A stretch of DNA of 29,111 nt from Lingula anatina (lineage: Eukaryota > Brachiopoda > Lingulata > Lingulida > Lingulidae): assembly GCF_001039355.2 (NCBI RefSeq), contig NW_019773534.1, forward strand, positions 60,439-89,549. The letters are read 5' to 3'. Below, in pieces: positions 14,801 through 25,621 of this stretch. Every line of letters begins with the position of its first letter. Position 1 is the first letter of the stretch. Under the pieces are notes generated by a model. It was not told the origin of the DNA. It saw only the letters and a program-made list of their open reading frames with translations, and searched no databases. Made by a program: the position numbers and the translations under genes.

Positions 14801-17800
14801 TTAATCAATCAATTAACCAAATCTATATTATAACAAATTGATTATTGGATAATTTTATTTCATGACTCATTAACTAACTTTTTAATTAACTAACTACTTA
14901 TTCACCAGTCAAATATTGGCAAACTCCAACCAAAAATTTCACCACAATCCCTCTGTATCATTCTGCATAATGTTGCTTAAACAGGCAGACCGACTGATTA
15001 TAACTTATAACTATATAACTAACCATAAATAAATAAATAACCTAACAAATGAATCAGTACCCAAATCACTCTGAAGTGAGCCCTATCCTGAAAATTAACT
15101 TTCTGAGTTTGGCTAGTGACGAACAAACAAACGGACTCCGAGATAAAAACATAACCTCCTTGGCAGATCTTAACCTTGCCAAGTCTTCATTCTTACCATA
15201 GCAGTTGTAAAGGGAATGTTGTCAATGAAGCTGGACGTTATAGCTGAGACCCACAAGATGAGAATAAGTGCCACTGCCAGTCTGTACTCCTCATCAACTG
15301 TCTTTATAAGGGCCACCACTTGATCCCCTATCCACTCTATCAAACCAAGCTCTGTCAATGCCTAAAAAATAACACATTTTTTTACACATTTTAGAAATAC
15401 TTAGTCTAAAAAAATAAAGATCTAATCTAAATAATTTTTTATCAAATCATCTTTTTTATGAGAGAAATTGATTGTGTTCTCCAAACATATTGTTTGATGC
15501 CTCAGGATCTCAATTTTTAGACTACTACAGACTAATGACTCAAGGATGAGTTTAAAATAATGTATAATGTTATATTGGAAAAAACCCAGAAGTCAATTTT
15601 TCTTTCACCTCCATGAGCACAAACAATGCAGCAAAGAAGAGCAGTGTTGCCCATTCCACTCTGTGAAAAACGCTCTCTAAGTCTTCAATGTCGGCCAGCA
15701 CTAGTAACCATATAGCACCAATTATTGCAATCCACCCTGAAAATTAAAAATAAAAACACCCGATGAGGGCAGACCTCTGTCAAGGCAGATCATTTTTTTT
15801 TAATAAATTAAAATTAAAATTAATGGACCAAAACCTAAAAAATTGTACTAGTAAGTTATTACTCATTTCTGAATTATCCTGAAAATCCCATCAACATTTT
15901 TGGAGAAGAATATAATTGTAGAATTCCCTGAATTTAGTTTTCACTCATTAATACTGACTGCAATTCCATAATATTACATAAAGCTAGAAGTGAAACCCCA
16001 AAAGATATAATAAACTCAGCATGCTTAGGGTGGACCTTAAACTAACTACTTGATGGGAAATGGTTCCACCTATCATATTATATTTACATTCAAAACCAAA
16101 CATCTAAATATAATATGATGTAATGATCTTTTAATTAATCTAGATTCTTTCATGGCATAATTTTTTGTTTGAGGAAGCTTTAATTGGCCAAATCCAACTT
16201 TAAATTATGGTAATGATCATATCTTTTCAATTGGGAAAAATGATCAATCTTTTAGATATGTAATTCTGAAATAGTTTAAAATATTTAATATTTGTATGTA
16301 GCATTTGTGGTGCATTGACTGTATAGAATTGAACTATAAGACAGCACGCTTTTCAATTTTGTTGCTACTATTCAAAAAGAATATTCTAATTATAAGAATT
16401 TATGACTTCAAATATACAGTATCAGTAAAATTCACAATGTTCTCCATTGAAAAGAGAGAGTCATTACAGTAACCGTACATCTACATTCAATATATAATAA
16501 TTAATATAATAATAATATAATATATTTAGCTTTATTTGCTTCTCACCTAGGTCCAAATGCATCTGTGTAACAAAAGAGTGGAGGAAGAAGGCCAGTATAA
16601 CAACCAGCAGCACTATACTGGACTTCAGCAATAGCCAGTGGTCAGTGATACGGTACTGGAAAGAGAAAAATATAATCTACTGTGACATCTTAAATTTTTT
16701 GAGTGGATGGTAAATAAAAGAAATCATCTTCCTCTGAAAACAAGCAAAGAAAAAAACAAACAAAAAAAGGATTTTGGGAATGTTGCCATTACTGCTGATC
16801 ATGAGCTTTTATAATAAGCATGAATAAATACCATCATAAATGATGTATTGTTACCATACTTTCATACCTTTTTCTCCAGCTCAGAAACACTTTCTTTAAA
16901 GTCTTTTTCAACACTCCGCCTAAAATGAGACATGAAAAAAGCAGTTATCATCATTTAAAGCACAGCAGTAAAAGCAATGGCACACAATGTCCTTCATATT
17001 TTTATTACTCTTTTTATTACTTTCTCTCGATTTCCAATGTCAAGTTCACCACATTTTCCTGCCTGCTAATACCTTGAAGTTATCTCTCAACAAAACATTT
17101 ACATTAACAATTTAAACTAATTTCTATTTTAAGATACTAACAAAGGATAAAAAAGGTATACATTTTCCTTAATTCCACAACTTACTTGGTTTTATAAAGC
17201 TTTTTCTTCACCAGATTCTCCAATGTGACAACTTTCTGCATGAGCAAGGCTTTCACCACGCTTTCCTCTCTGGTGACAGACGCTATCCTTTTTGCACTGC
17301 GACGCCATACTTTAATCTCATGCTTCAATTCTACAAGTTCAAAAGTCATAATATATCGCAATTCTAAAAATCATCTAGGCAACTTATCAAATATTGGGAT
17401 GCTCATTATGTAGAAATTTATAATTATTAATCATGTATTATAAGCTTAAAATTAATTTTAGCTATTTTTACGCCTCATAAATCACATGAAACAAAGTTTC
17501 TTGCTTGTGGTATTAAGCAACAAAAGCAGTATTAGAATTGGAGAAAGTAGCTAGTAAGGGTAACAGTACCTGCGATTTCTGGGGGGAATTTGTTTTTGAG
17601 GTTGGCAAGATTTCTGTACTGAACTCTAAGGAGGCCATAGGCACCAATTAACACAAACAGAATACCCAGTATCATGTGCCCTGTGAAGTTGGCAAATGTA
17701 ATATTCTACAAGAGAAGAGATTTTCAGCAAATGTTATATCCTACAAGAGAAAAGACTCAGCAAATGTGTCCAACAAGAGAACATATTTTCTTCTTAAAAT

Positions 17801-20800
17801 TTTCTCACCCTACACATTAAATAAGATTTTTTTGCCTTCAACAGTGATGAAAAAAAGTGGATTCCTTACATGGTGATTAACATGAAATATTTAACAATGA
17901 CTTTCATCGACAATAATAACTTTTTTGCTTGCAAACAGCTATGAGCATTCCTAATGTTGTTGATAATAAACCTATCTGGATAAAGGAACTGACATCACCC
18001 TTCATTCCTACCTTCTCCTTAAGATAAGAGTTAGAGACTATGATCACATTGGGTGGGTCACCGATTGCAGTAGCTGTGCCTCCGACATTAGAGAACAACA
18101 CAATAGCAATGAGCAAATGTTTAGGCTCCAGGTTGAGGACTTCACATAACCTGATGGGTAAGGAAAATAGGATAATAATTATATTATAATATAAATAAAT
18201 TGATGTGAGGATCATTCACAACTGAGTTTCTAATTAAGTAATATTATAAATTTATCTTTTTCCAAACCAGTGATAGCTGCAGTAACTGTATATAGGGGCA
18301 AATAAAAACACTTATATAAGTAGCTGTCTGGAAAGAAATGGTCCAAATTCAAGTCTTAGAGTGGAAGTGAAAATAATGAAAAGAACAGTCATTCAAGTCT
18401 AGAGTCATTCTAGCTGATGTAATGCTGAAAACCTTGATGAACACAATTTTCTTCAGTTTTTGAATTAATATATATTTTCCTACCATTGCTCTAACTCTTT
18501 AATTTTTTTCATTAAGTAGTTCACTCACATCTCTTTTACAACATATTCTTACTGTCAGCTTCTTGTAAGATTAATGACAAAACCTGCTGTCAACAACCCT
18601 GTAACTCTTAACATCACTGAGTCACTTCAACACTGTTCTTATGAAACCCACTGCACTCAACTTTTGTTAAGATTAATGGCAACAGACGCTATGACATACA
18701 GCCTACAGGGCATTAGGACACACGTCAGTGATCAAATCTGGATCTTTCTCAACCTAACATGCCTCTTACTCCAGCCAGCTTTTTAAAAGCTATATAAAGA
18801 TGTGTTTCTCCATGCTACTTGTCATATAATGATAATAAAATATGTCAGGGTAAGAGATTTAGTGTAATATGCAATCATACACACTGGTTTCATTGGTAAT
18901 ATAAGTACTTCATCTTAAAGTTCATCTTAAATCAGTTCCACATTATTATCATAAAACTGCAATTGAATTGTGATAAACAATATCAATTATTAGTAAGTCA
19001 TTCTGTCAGATAATTGGACTGAAAGTTTAATTCAACACTAAGTGTAATAGAAAGAAAAACACATCTTTGACGGCCATCTTTTTACACTCTCATTTGCCCC
19101 AAGGTTTTTCAATTTTTGAAATAATTCTTCAATAATGTTTAACAATTTCACATTCAGATATAACATAATGCATTTCTCACCTTATAGTGACCGGTGTCAT
19201 AAGTAATATGGTAGTCACATTGTCTAAGAAGGCTGACACAACAGCTCCAAAGAAGCACAGGATGGTCATCAGTGGCCACACTTGGCCCTTGGCTAACTTG
19301 TAGGCCTGGAAATGTACACATTTTGAACATTTTACAGCTAGGTATACTGTATGTGTTGCAAAATGCCCCAAACTCATATTTTCTTATGTTTAAATACCCT
19401 GCATAGCTATACACAATACTTGAAAAGATTTATCATATATATTAAATACATTTACATGTTACATACATGTATATAATTCACATAGGGCATTTAAATTTTT
19501 GCCCAGTGCATATACATGTACAGTATACCTACCAATAATGCACAATAGTCAAAGAACCCAGTATCACTGAAAATGGCCACCATTACCATCATTCCAAACA
19601 GCAGTGACAATGTTTCTGTGTCAAGCCATGAGATTACGGTAGACATTGTTGGTCTCTAGATAGTAAAGTAAATGTGTGTTGCGTTTTAGTCAATAGTTCT
19701 CATAACAGCTGACTCGGAACAGAAAGAATACACAATCATATAGTATATCATTATGCAAAACAAACTGAAAAAGAACCCTTTATCCTTAAAATTTACTAAA
19801 AATTATTACGTTCTATCCAGGATGTAGTTTTTTTTTTTAAAAAACAGGCACAAATATTTCTTAATTGAAGTTTTCTGAAAATCAGTTGAATGCATGTTCA
19901 TTTCACGGGGAATATACCTTTTTGCTTTGGCCCTCAAACAAATCTACTTTCAAAAGTAAACCAAATGAAAATTTTAGCTTTGTATGTTTTAATATCTTTT
20001 TAATAAAAAGTTTTAATTTATATCTCACACACAATGTCAGGAGTTTATGAGAGAATAGCTACCTCATTCATCGCAGACAACACAGCCAGGGCGGCCATTG
20101 ATCCCATCATGGCGGCCAAGGTCCTGTGAACCAACTGGAAGAAATAAATTCCATTAAAAACTTTATAATTCTAAATTAAAGACAACATCACCATCTTGTT
20201 TTTTTTCAAATAATTAAAATAAAAAATCAGACACCAGAGGCAGATTTGTTACCATAGCAACAATACCCACCTCAAACACAATGAGGACATAAACACCAAG
20301 TAGAACAATGGCTGCATATACCACAGCATTGTGGCTATCTGCTGGAAGTGTTAGATAGGACAGAGACACAGGGACCCCATAGGCAGTGGTAGTGTTCAGC
20401 CTTAATTTGAATGGCCCCTGCTCACTAGAATATAATATCATGGCAAAAATGACAGTGTTATTTGATTTATTTTGAACTAAATATGAAAAGAATTTAGTGT
20501 TTATGCCACTATGTTTCTTAATCATAAAAATATACCATTATGATATCCAAAATTGTTCACAGAGTTCCAATAATCCATATACCCATTTCTGAGTAAATAC
20601 TTTTTAGTCTCTGAGTTACTTTTGGAATGGACATAAATTAATAATGTAAAAATCAGAAATATGGAACTCAAAACTTGGATAAAATAACATTTTGTGTCGG
20701 TGAAAAAAAAATTTTCGAGGAATTCTCATTTTTATTTCTTTTGCTTCAAATTTTTAATAAATTTCTTCCAATCACTGTGTATCTAAAACATCAACTACTT

Positions 20801-23368
20801 ATTCCATCTTGTTTAAACTGTGTGTCAAAATTAACAATATCTGAAGTTAATGAATAGATGTAATTGTAAAATAAAAAGTTACGTTACTAAAATACATTTA
20901 TCATATAAAACTGACAACTATTAGCAGTTCAAAATCATTGCCAAGTCTCATCTTGGAATACTAGAAACTTAAGGAACTTACTCAGGGCCTGTGAAGTCAA
21001 ACAAATACGTATATTCTTCAGTTTCATAGGAAGCATTTTCTTTAGAAAGTATCAAAGTCTCCTGCTGGATAGCCGAGGATTGCTGGAATATCATATCATT
21101 TAAACATTTTGTTGAAATGTAAGAAATTCCTTCCTCAAATTTTGGAATGAAAAAATCAATCACATTACACTTCAGGTTTAATGGCAGACATATCTTTTCA
21201 ACCCTGAAATCAAAATCAATTATACAGTTACAGAAGCCTCTCCAGATGTCTCATACAGACATCAATATTCGTATCTGAAAAACATATAAAAAATTACTAT
21301 TGATTTGTACTAATTATTCAGAGCAAGTTTAGTCCAACAATCTTAAAGGTTTTTTTGTGTGAATGGCATCTCACCCGACCATCTTAAAAACTTTTATCTT
21401 AACATTTCTTCAGCCATTCTCCAATCAACAACTTAGTATTGAAATTGTTTTTTTTTTTTTTTTTTTTTTTGCTTCCAACACTGTCAGCATCAAGCTACAT
21501 CTCCACCATGGAATAAGGCTTTCCAGGTAAATAGCTAAGTATCCGTCTATCTCCTGGATACTGGTTACCTATTCACCCTGACAGCCTCATGCCCGGAGGG
21601 ATAACTCTAGACACAGCTACTGAAATACTGAAAGCAATACAAGACAATGACAGAAAAAACATTGCTGGGGCTTTATCCATACCAGTTTGACTGCTGGTTT
21701 CTGAGTTCCATTGTCAAATGCAGCAGAGTTAGCCACCGTCAGTGTCATATTGTTCTCATAGTCTCCATGGTCATCCAGGGCTTTAACAAAGGGTCCACTG
21801 ATCATCACTTTCACTACGCTCTGCCCTGCACCTGGAGTTATGTCCAAACCTGTAAATAAAAAGTTGAAAATATTTTAAAATGTGGATTAGGCAGATTCCA
21901 TCTTCCAGCAATTACAAAATAACTCACATTTCTGCAGTTGGTTATACATACTGGAAGTCTTAATACATTAACTTGTTATATACCTACTGGAATGGACTTA
22001 TGAGAGTCAGTTGAAAGGACTTCATTTTATGAAGATAAAGTAGACACACACTTACTTAATGGCTGGTAAGCCGATACTGAAAACTGATGTAGCTCCTCTT
22101 CATGTTCTTCAGATATGCCAACCCAGACCTACAGATAAAGTTGAAGGAAAAAAACAACTAGTGAATGTATGTTTTCAATTAACAATTATGACTCAGACTA
22201 TAATTATGTCTGTATTAGCAATTTTCTTAAAATGTATGTTCAGATTTAAATATAATATTATATCATTCTATGACAAAATTGAAAATTTGTACCTGTCCTT
22301 AAACATAATGCACCTGTGAAATGTTATAGGTTGCAGGTCATATCCCCTTACGTAACCATTATGTAAAAAAATAAAGATATGAAATGAATAGTTGTGGAAA
22401 TAAGTTTTTTATTGATATGCAACATGTTGGTACTAGTATACATCTTGGTCAGTTAAGAAAATTAACCATACCCCCCCCCCACCCCCCTCTTCAACCTTCA
22501 GCCTATCTTGAAAATACTTATCAAATTTTGATGCCCTTCCTTGGTAAAAAAAGTCAGTCTGACTGAAAATGAATCTATTTGATCTTTTAAATTACAACCA
22601 TATCAAACTGATGCAGTTTTTACTTACAGAACACATGATTGTCGCTATAAAGAGCAGAGCAACTTTGATTTGCTTTAACTTCTCTCTGGTTGCTTTGGAT
22701 GGTTGCCATGATTTTGATCTATCGGTATCTTCTTTTTGTGCATCTTGAATCAAGTTAGCAGTGGATCCATTGCTAATAATGGTGACTTCACTTTGTTGGC
22801 TGAAATTAAAATGTCACACAGAATTTTATAATGCACTGTAACTCTCTTTTTATCATGGTTATTGGGGATGGCATCGTTTACTTCAAGGAACTTAAAACAA
22901 ACAGATAAATAAATTCAACAGTCAAAAAATAAAGAACCATTTCACATCTACCACAAAAAGGTCTCCTAAACAGTTATGACTGATAACCAGTGAACAACAG
23001 CAACAACCAAAAACCAGTCAACATTGCCACACTACCCACTATCAATATATCAGCAGCATGTAAAACACTCAGTTTTGCCACACTACAAATTTTCATTTTA
23101 AAGATAACCCTACTGACAGCATTCAAAGATAGTGCTCTGTAAGCTGAGTCAGGATTCCTTACTTTATTGACCAGGAGGGCATTAACTTCAAAATTCAACA
23201 CACTAAATTTTCTATTAAAAAAGTACATGTTACTGAAACCCAAAGAATATGCTGCTCGTAGTCATATCTCATTGAAGCAGAAGTAACTAATTGACTCACT
23301 CTGGAATAAGCAATATACAACCACCAATGGCCAGATTGGATTCCAGTCAGGTATAGCTGGAGAAGTGT

Positions 23369-23417
<49 letters not shown>

Positions 23418-23972
23418 CTTTTTTTTTTGGGGGGGGGAGGGGGGGCTGTTGTCGATGTTTCATGGCTATTCATCATAACTGTTCGTTTCCTATTTAGTGG
23501 GCCTGGATAAGCAAGCCCCCTAAGCTACTATATAAGTATTTCACTTTTAGACTGGATTCCCATGCCTATAGATTGATCCGCCTGGATTGGTCTGACTCCC
23601 TGAGAAGACTCACTAAATTGTTGTCAACTAACTGACTTAACTATCTGCCACGCCTACCAAATCAGCTAAGGGGTAAAGATAATTACCCCCTAACAGCTTT
23701 ACTAGGCATGACAGACATTTTAGCCTGTTAAGCTGATAACAATTTAGCAAGTCTCCCCAGGAAGATAGATCAATCCAAATTTCCCTATGAATGGTCCCTA
23801 ATACCTTGTAGCCTCCGTGCTACCGTATTTGCTGTCCATTAGAGGTGTTTCTTCATTATTGTTACTCCTTATACTTCCATAGCTGTCAACACTGTTGCCA
23901 CTGCTACCATTCTTAGTTGGAGCTCTCAGCTGGTGTATTTCCATACTCTCATCTTCTAGCCCTCTTAGCTGC
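11755..23972 (-). CDS. OCA2: OCA2 / P protein homologue, melanosomal-type anion transporter (19 exons)
   Basis: Homologue of the pink-eyed dilution protein, a 12-helix transporter of the ion-transporter superfamily that conducts chloride and raises pH in pigment granules. Exons on the minus strand: 23972-23805, 22799-22628, 22128-22056, 21849-21683, 21203-20982, 20424-20271, 20134-20063, 19655-19533, 19305-19181, 18150-18012, 17705-17570, 17330-17186, 16919-16868, 16655-16547, 15736-15609, 15361-15197, 14571-14484, 14052-13959 (or copy 12718-12625), 11842-11755. From the ATG at 23944 this gives about 795 residues, close to the ~838 of human OCA2. Visible features: an acidic dileucine-like sorting signal EETPLM near the N-terminus; one membrane helix, then a glycosylated luminal loop; FDYC; two pseudo-repeats, SAFLDNVTT with [12 protein letters not shown], and [10 protein letters not shown] with [12 protein letters not shown], the inverted-topology halves of this superfamily; and the terminal GWNG. 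All phases agree except between exons 4 and 5. In a pigmented invertebrate it probably acts in pigment granules; that is inference. Confidence 0.9.
12259..12500. mobile_element. Palindromic element (foldback MITE), copy 1
   Basis: A ~240-base unit that is nearly one long inverted repeat: it opens ACTGGGTTCCCATACC...GATCGATCCATCTC...CTAAATTGC and closes GCAATTTAG...GAGATAGATCGATCC...GGTCTGGGAATGG. The middle contains GTTACCCCCTAGCAGCT. No coding capacity. Family members lie at 13594-13836, 23550-23800 and 27121-27378. Confidence 0.85.
12625..12718 (-). CDS. OCA2: OCA2 exon [12 protein letters not shown], downstream copy
   Basis: Identical to 13959-14052 except for one synonymous base (GGC for GGA at the first glycine). 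Both splice sites are intact. Because the exon is 94 bases long, using both copies in one mRNA would shift the frame, so at most one is used per transcript, if both are real. Confidence 0.85.
12841..13258. other. Spacer between duplicate blocks, with N and GC-rich patch
   Basis: Unique in the window. The left part is AT-rich; an N lies at 13060; and 13135-13250 is markedly GC-rich (ATGGCGGCGGAGCCG and on) unlike anything around it. It could be a fragment of a coding or retroelement sequence, or a wrongly joined contig end. I recognise no family. Confidence 0.5.
13594..13836. mobile_element. Palindromic element (foldback MITE), copy 2
   Basis: Lies inside the duplicated block and so is the paralogue or allele of copy 1, not an independent insertion. 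The element boundaries are approximate. Confidence 0.85.
13959..14052 (-). CDS. OCA2: OCA2 exon [12 protein letters not shown], upstream copy
   Basis: A 94-base exon encoding [20 protein letters not shown], then [10 protein letters not shown], with acceptor CCCCCCAG and donor AA/GTGAGT. It is the copy nearest the preceding exon. A second copy at 12625-12718 has the same length and codes the same residues. Confidence 0.93.
14484..14571 (-). CDS. OCA2: OCA2 exon: [13 protein letters not shown]
   Basis: Encodes [20 protein letters not shown], then [10 protein letters not shown]. Ends in phase 1, giving the Gly-Gly that is completed by the duplicated next exon. Confidence 0.93.
15197..15361 (-). 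CDS. OCA2: OCA2 exon: [10 protein letters not shown] hairpin, second half-repeat
   Basis: Fifty-five codons, [14 protein letters not shown], then a helix and [17 protein letters not shown]. The last part is the second-half counterpart of SAFLDNVTT. Phase 0 at both ends. Confidence 0.95.
15609..15736 (-). CDS. OCA2: OCA2 exon: [12 protein letters not shown] and [10 protein letters not shown]
   Basis: Encodes [20 protein letters not shown] and [19 protein letters not shown], two of the strongest OCA2 signatures. Phase 2 in, phase 0 out. Confidence 0.95.
16547..16655 (-). CDS. OCA2: OCA2 exon: first helix of second half
   Basis: Encodes [20 protein letters not shown], then AFFLHSFV and MHLDLG, all conserved family positions. 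Phase 0 in, phase 1 out. Confidence 0.93.
16868..16919 (-). CDS. OCA2: OCA2 small exon: loop end
   Basis: A 52-base exon, [17 protein letters not shown], clearly placed by a TCTCATTTTAG acceptor and an AAG/GTATGA donor. Both junction phases agree with the neighbours. Confidence 0.85.
17186..17330 (-). CDS. OCA2: OCA2 exon: cytosolic loop
   Basis: Encodes [16 protein letters not shown], then SREE-like [16 protein letters not shown] and a Lys-rich end. It is the charged cytosolic loop that joins the two halves of the transporter. Ends in phase 2. Confidence 0.92.
17570..17705 (-). CDS. OCA2: OCA2 exon: GHMILGI helix
   Basis: Encodes [20 protein letters not shown], then [11 protein letters not shown], a helix running out into the cytosolic loop. 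Joins the previous exon in phase 0 and ends in phase 1. Confidence 0.92.
18012..18150 (-). CDS. OCA2: OCA2 exon: [14 protein letters not shown] pore motif
   Basis: Encodes [13 protein letters not shown] and [20 protein letters not shown], the best-conserved OCA2 motif, at the re-entrant loop. Human OCA2 albinism variants cluster in this region. The frame stays open past the donor AAG/GTAGGA for a further 35 residues (see findings). Confidence 0.95.
19181..19305 (-). CDS. OCA2: OCA2 exon: SAFLDNVTT hairpin, first half-repeat
   Basis: Contains [12 protein letters not shown] and [18 protein letters not shown], the discontinuous-helix motif of the first pseudo-repeat, which pairs with [10 protein letters not shown] of the second. 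Ends in phase 2. Confidence 0.93.
19533..19655 (-). CDS. OCA2: OCA2 exon: LLFGMM and FFDYC helices
   Basis: Forty-one codons containing [20 protein letters not shown] and [10 protein letters not shown], a family hallmark. Phase 0 at both ends. Confidence 0.93.
20063..20134 (-). CDS. OCA2: OCA2 exon: [11 protein letters not shown] helix
   Basis: Twenty-four codons, [20 protein letters not shown] and on to NE. This is one of the most conserved stretches of the P protein. Phase 0 at both ends. Confidence 0.92.
20271..20424 (-). CDS. OCA2: OCA2 exon: luminal end and helix 2
   Basis: Encodes [20 protein letters not shown], then [20 protein letters not shown], a clear membrane helix that matches the conserved helix before VHRTLAA. 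Ends GAG/GTGGGT. Confidence 0.88.
20982..21203 (-). CDS. OCA2: OCA2 exon: second part of luminal loop
   Basis: Encodes [14 protein letters not shown], then a polar segment with the sequon ENAS and YLFDFTGP. The canonical acceptor TTTCAG/GGTTGA is open only if one base completes a split codon, so the preceding exon should end in phase 2. An alternative AG nine bases further on (GAAAAG/ATA) would join in phase 0. Donor GA/GTAAGT fits the next exon. Confidence 0.7.
21448..21616 (-). mobile_element. Possible SINE-like retroelement with poly-A tail
   Basis: On the minus strand a ~145-base block that is more GC-rich than its surroundings (about 21616-21471, with CCTCCGGGCATGAGGCTG) ends in 23 A bases (21470-21448). 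This is the layout of a short retroposed element. I see no clear tRNA A/B boxes or target duplication, so it may be another retroposed fragment. Confidence 0.35.
21683..21849 (-). CDS. OCA2: OCA2 exon: luminal loop, strand-rich
   Basis: Encodes [20 protein letters not shown] and a stretch with two N-glycosylation sequons (NMT, NGT), matching the luminal loop of OCA2. Its only good donor, CTG/GTATGG, leaves phase 0, which conflicts with the next exon (see findings). Confidence 0.75.
22056..22128 (-). CDS. OCA2: OCA2 exon: end of helix 1, start of luminal loop
   Basis: Encodes [20 protein letters not shown], continuing the helix and passing into an acidic luminal segment. Phase 0 in, phase 1 out (TTAA/GTAAGT). 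Confidence 0.75.
22471..22487 (-). repeat. Poly-C / G run in OCA2 intron
   Basis: A C-run broken by one A, which reads as G runs in the OCA2 transcript. Confidence 0.8.
22628..22799 (-). CDS. OCA2: OCA2 exon: first membrane helix
   Basis: Completes a Ser codon, then a polar stretch rich in Gln, Ser and Lys, then [20 protein letters not shown]. The last part is the start of the first transmembrane helix. Donor TCT/GTAAGT in phase 0. Confidence 0.82.
23371..23445. repeat. (TA)n microsatellite with adjacent T and G runs
   Basis: About 21 TA units (23371-23412), then a T run and two G runs (23429-23437, 23439-23445), in OCA2 intron 1. A compound low-complexity tract, likely to vary in length. 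Confidence 0.95.
23550..23800. mobile_element. Palindromic element (foldback MITE), copy 3
   Basis: A more diverged family member in OCA2 intron 1, with arms ACTGGATTCCCATGCC and GGAAGATAGATCAATCC and the same central TTACCCCCTA. TA dinucleotides at both edges might be the target-site duplication. It ends about four bases from the OCA2 exon 1 donor at 23804-23803. Confidence 0.82.
23805..23972 (-). CDS. OCA2: OCA2 N-terminal exon with dileucine-like signal
   Basis: After a CTTTCCAG acceptor, the frame [15 protein letters not shown] is open across the exon. The in-frame ATG at 23944-23942 is the first possible start here, but coding sequence could also come from an upstream exon not recognised. 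The exon is cytosolic and Ser/Asn-rich, with EETPLMDS, which matches the acidic dileucine signal that sends vertebrate OCA2 to melanosomes. Donor ACAAG/GTATTA. Confidence 0.75.
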
Positions 23973-25621
23973 CTGGAAAGACATAAAGAAAATTATATCA
24001 TCATGATGACACCCTAGCCCTCTTAGCAACCTGGAAAAAATAAGAAAAAATAATTGTTTTTATAAGGGTCATCTGAACTTCTCAGTAACCGTAAATGTTG
24101 AAAAGGAAAAAGAAGTTCTAACAAACGCATAAGATGAAACTCATTATGACAATGAAATGGTCTTTACAAAGAAGGCTCCAAACATTGTCACAATACATTC
24201 ACTACAAAATACAAAGTACTATACCTATACCACTGTACAAGTCTTGCCATATGAAACTGACTGATGCCAACCTTGGGCTATAACCTACAAGCTTTTACAC
24301 ATTAACTTTGTCAAATGACAAAATGTATGGGTCTATATTTACATCATTTATTATCAAGATAACAGGAAAGTATTGATATGTTATCTACTTTTTTTGATAA
24401 CAGTTACAGTATGTAAAATATAAATTTGTAGTATTACCCAATATTAGAATTTTTGGCATGTAGATTAAATCATACAATCGAAATAGTTATCTTTTCTCAA
24501 TCCTACATTGGTTTATTGGTTTACTGAAGATAAATGATATCAACACATTACTGAGCTTTTTAAAGTTTACTCAATCACTTTTGCAGATAATAAAAGACAA
24601 TATGCAGCAAATGACGTCTGGTAGGATTTAATTTCCTACACATCATAATACCTGAAATAAGAAAATTCTCCTTTTAAAGGGGCACTCTTTGTCAGTCTTA
24701 ATATCCTGCAAAGGTTCTTTAGAATCTCTTCCCACTTCATACCTTAAAAACTATAAAATCCCTTGTTTTCAATAGCTCCTTCTGAACTGACAAGAAAAAA
24801 GGCGTTTTAAATGACTTATAAGTCACTTAGATCTAAATTGACCAATTAAAAAAAAAGGAAGTAAACACAGAATCCAAAATTAACATTGGGCAGGCTAAGC
24901 AATGATTCATGAGAAGTACAAAATTGTTTCTTTCCCCAAGGAAATTCATTTTGGCAGGCAAGTCCAGGACTGAGTACCTATACATATGTTAAAGAAAGTT
25001 ATAACAATACTGTTAGTAATCATGTTTTAATCATCAGGAAAAGATTATTATCAACATTTCAATTGTTACAGAAGCTCATGTGCAATTAGGGTATGGGGGG
25101 GGGGGGGTTGTGATTTGTCATCGAAGTGTTTTCATAATTAATATATTATTCAGTGAGACACATACCCATGTACCTTTCAAAAAACTTTGTCTCTTCTACT
25201 AGTAATTTCAATTTTACCAATTCAGTTCAAGCAAATAAGGAGGTGGACATTAACTTTTCTCTGCTCTGAGGAATAATATACATATACATGAAAGAAGGAA
25301 AGTCGCAGAGTGGGAAGAATTCTGTCATATGGTGGTAAAATACTGTGAAATACCATAATAAATAGCAAATAATATGAATTTGTCAGCTACTGAGCACTGA
25401 TGTTTCTGTGGAAATCACTTGCAAGGTACATTTTTGCACTGTCACCAATCACATGCACATAAGAAGATAAGAAAATCTCCTGATCACTCAATGCCTCTTG
25501 TCTTTCACGTGCAATACTTCCTCAAGGCTTTTCCCAGGACTGGGGGTACACTGTACAGGTCATCCACAATATTACGTGTAAGTATGCCTAAAGCCGTCAT
25601 ATTTCCAAAAAAATCCATAAG

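Noticed and set aside
21541-21620. Small OCA2 exon to resolve the phase conflict
   Set aside because: The candidate between CAG acceptors near 21620 and a GTAACC donor near 21567 has in-frame stops in the needed phase and looks like part of a retroposed element.
23195-23476. 93-residue minus-strand frame with a Pro run and an Ile-Tyr repeat
   Set aside because: It is a translation of the G run and the (TA)n microsatellite.
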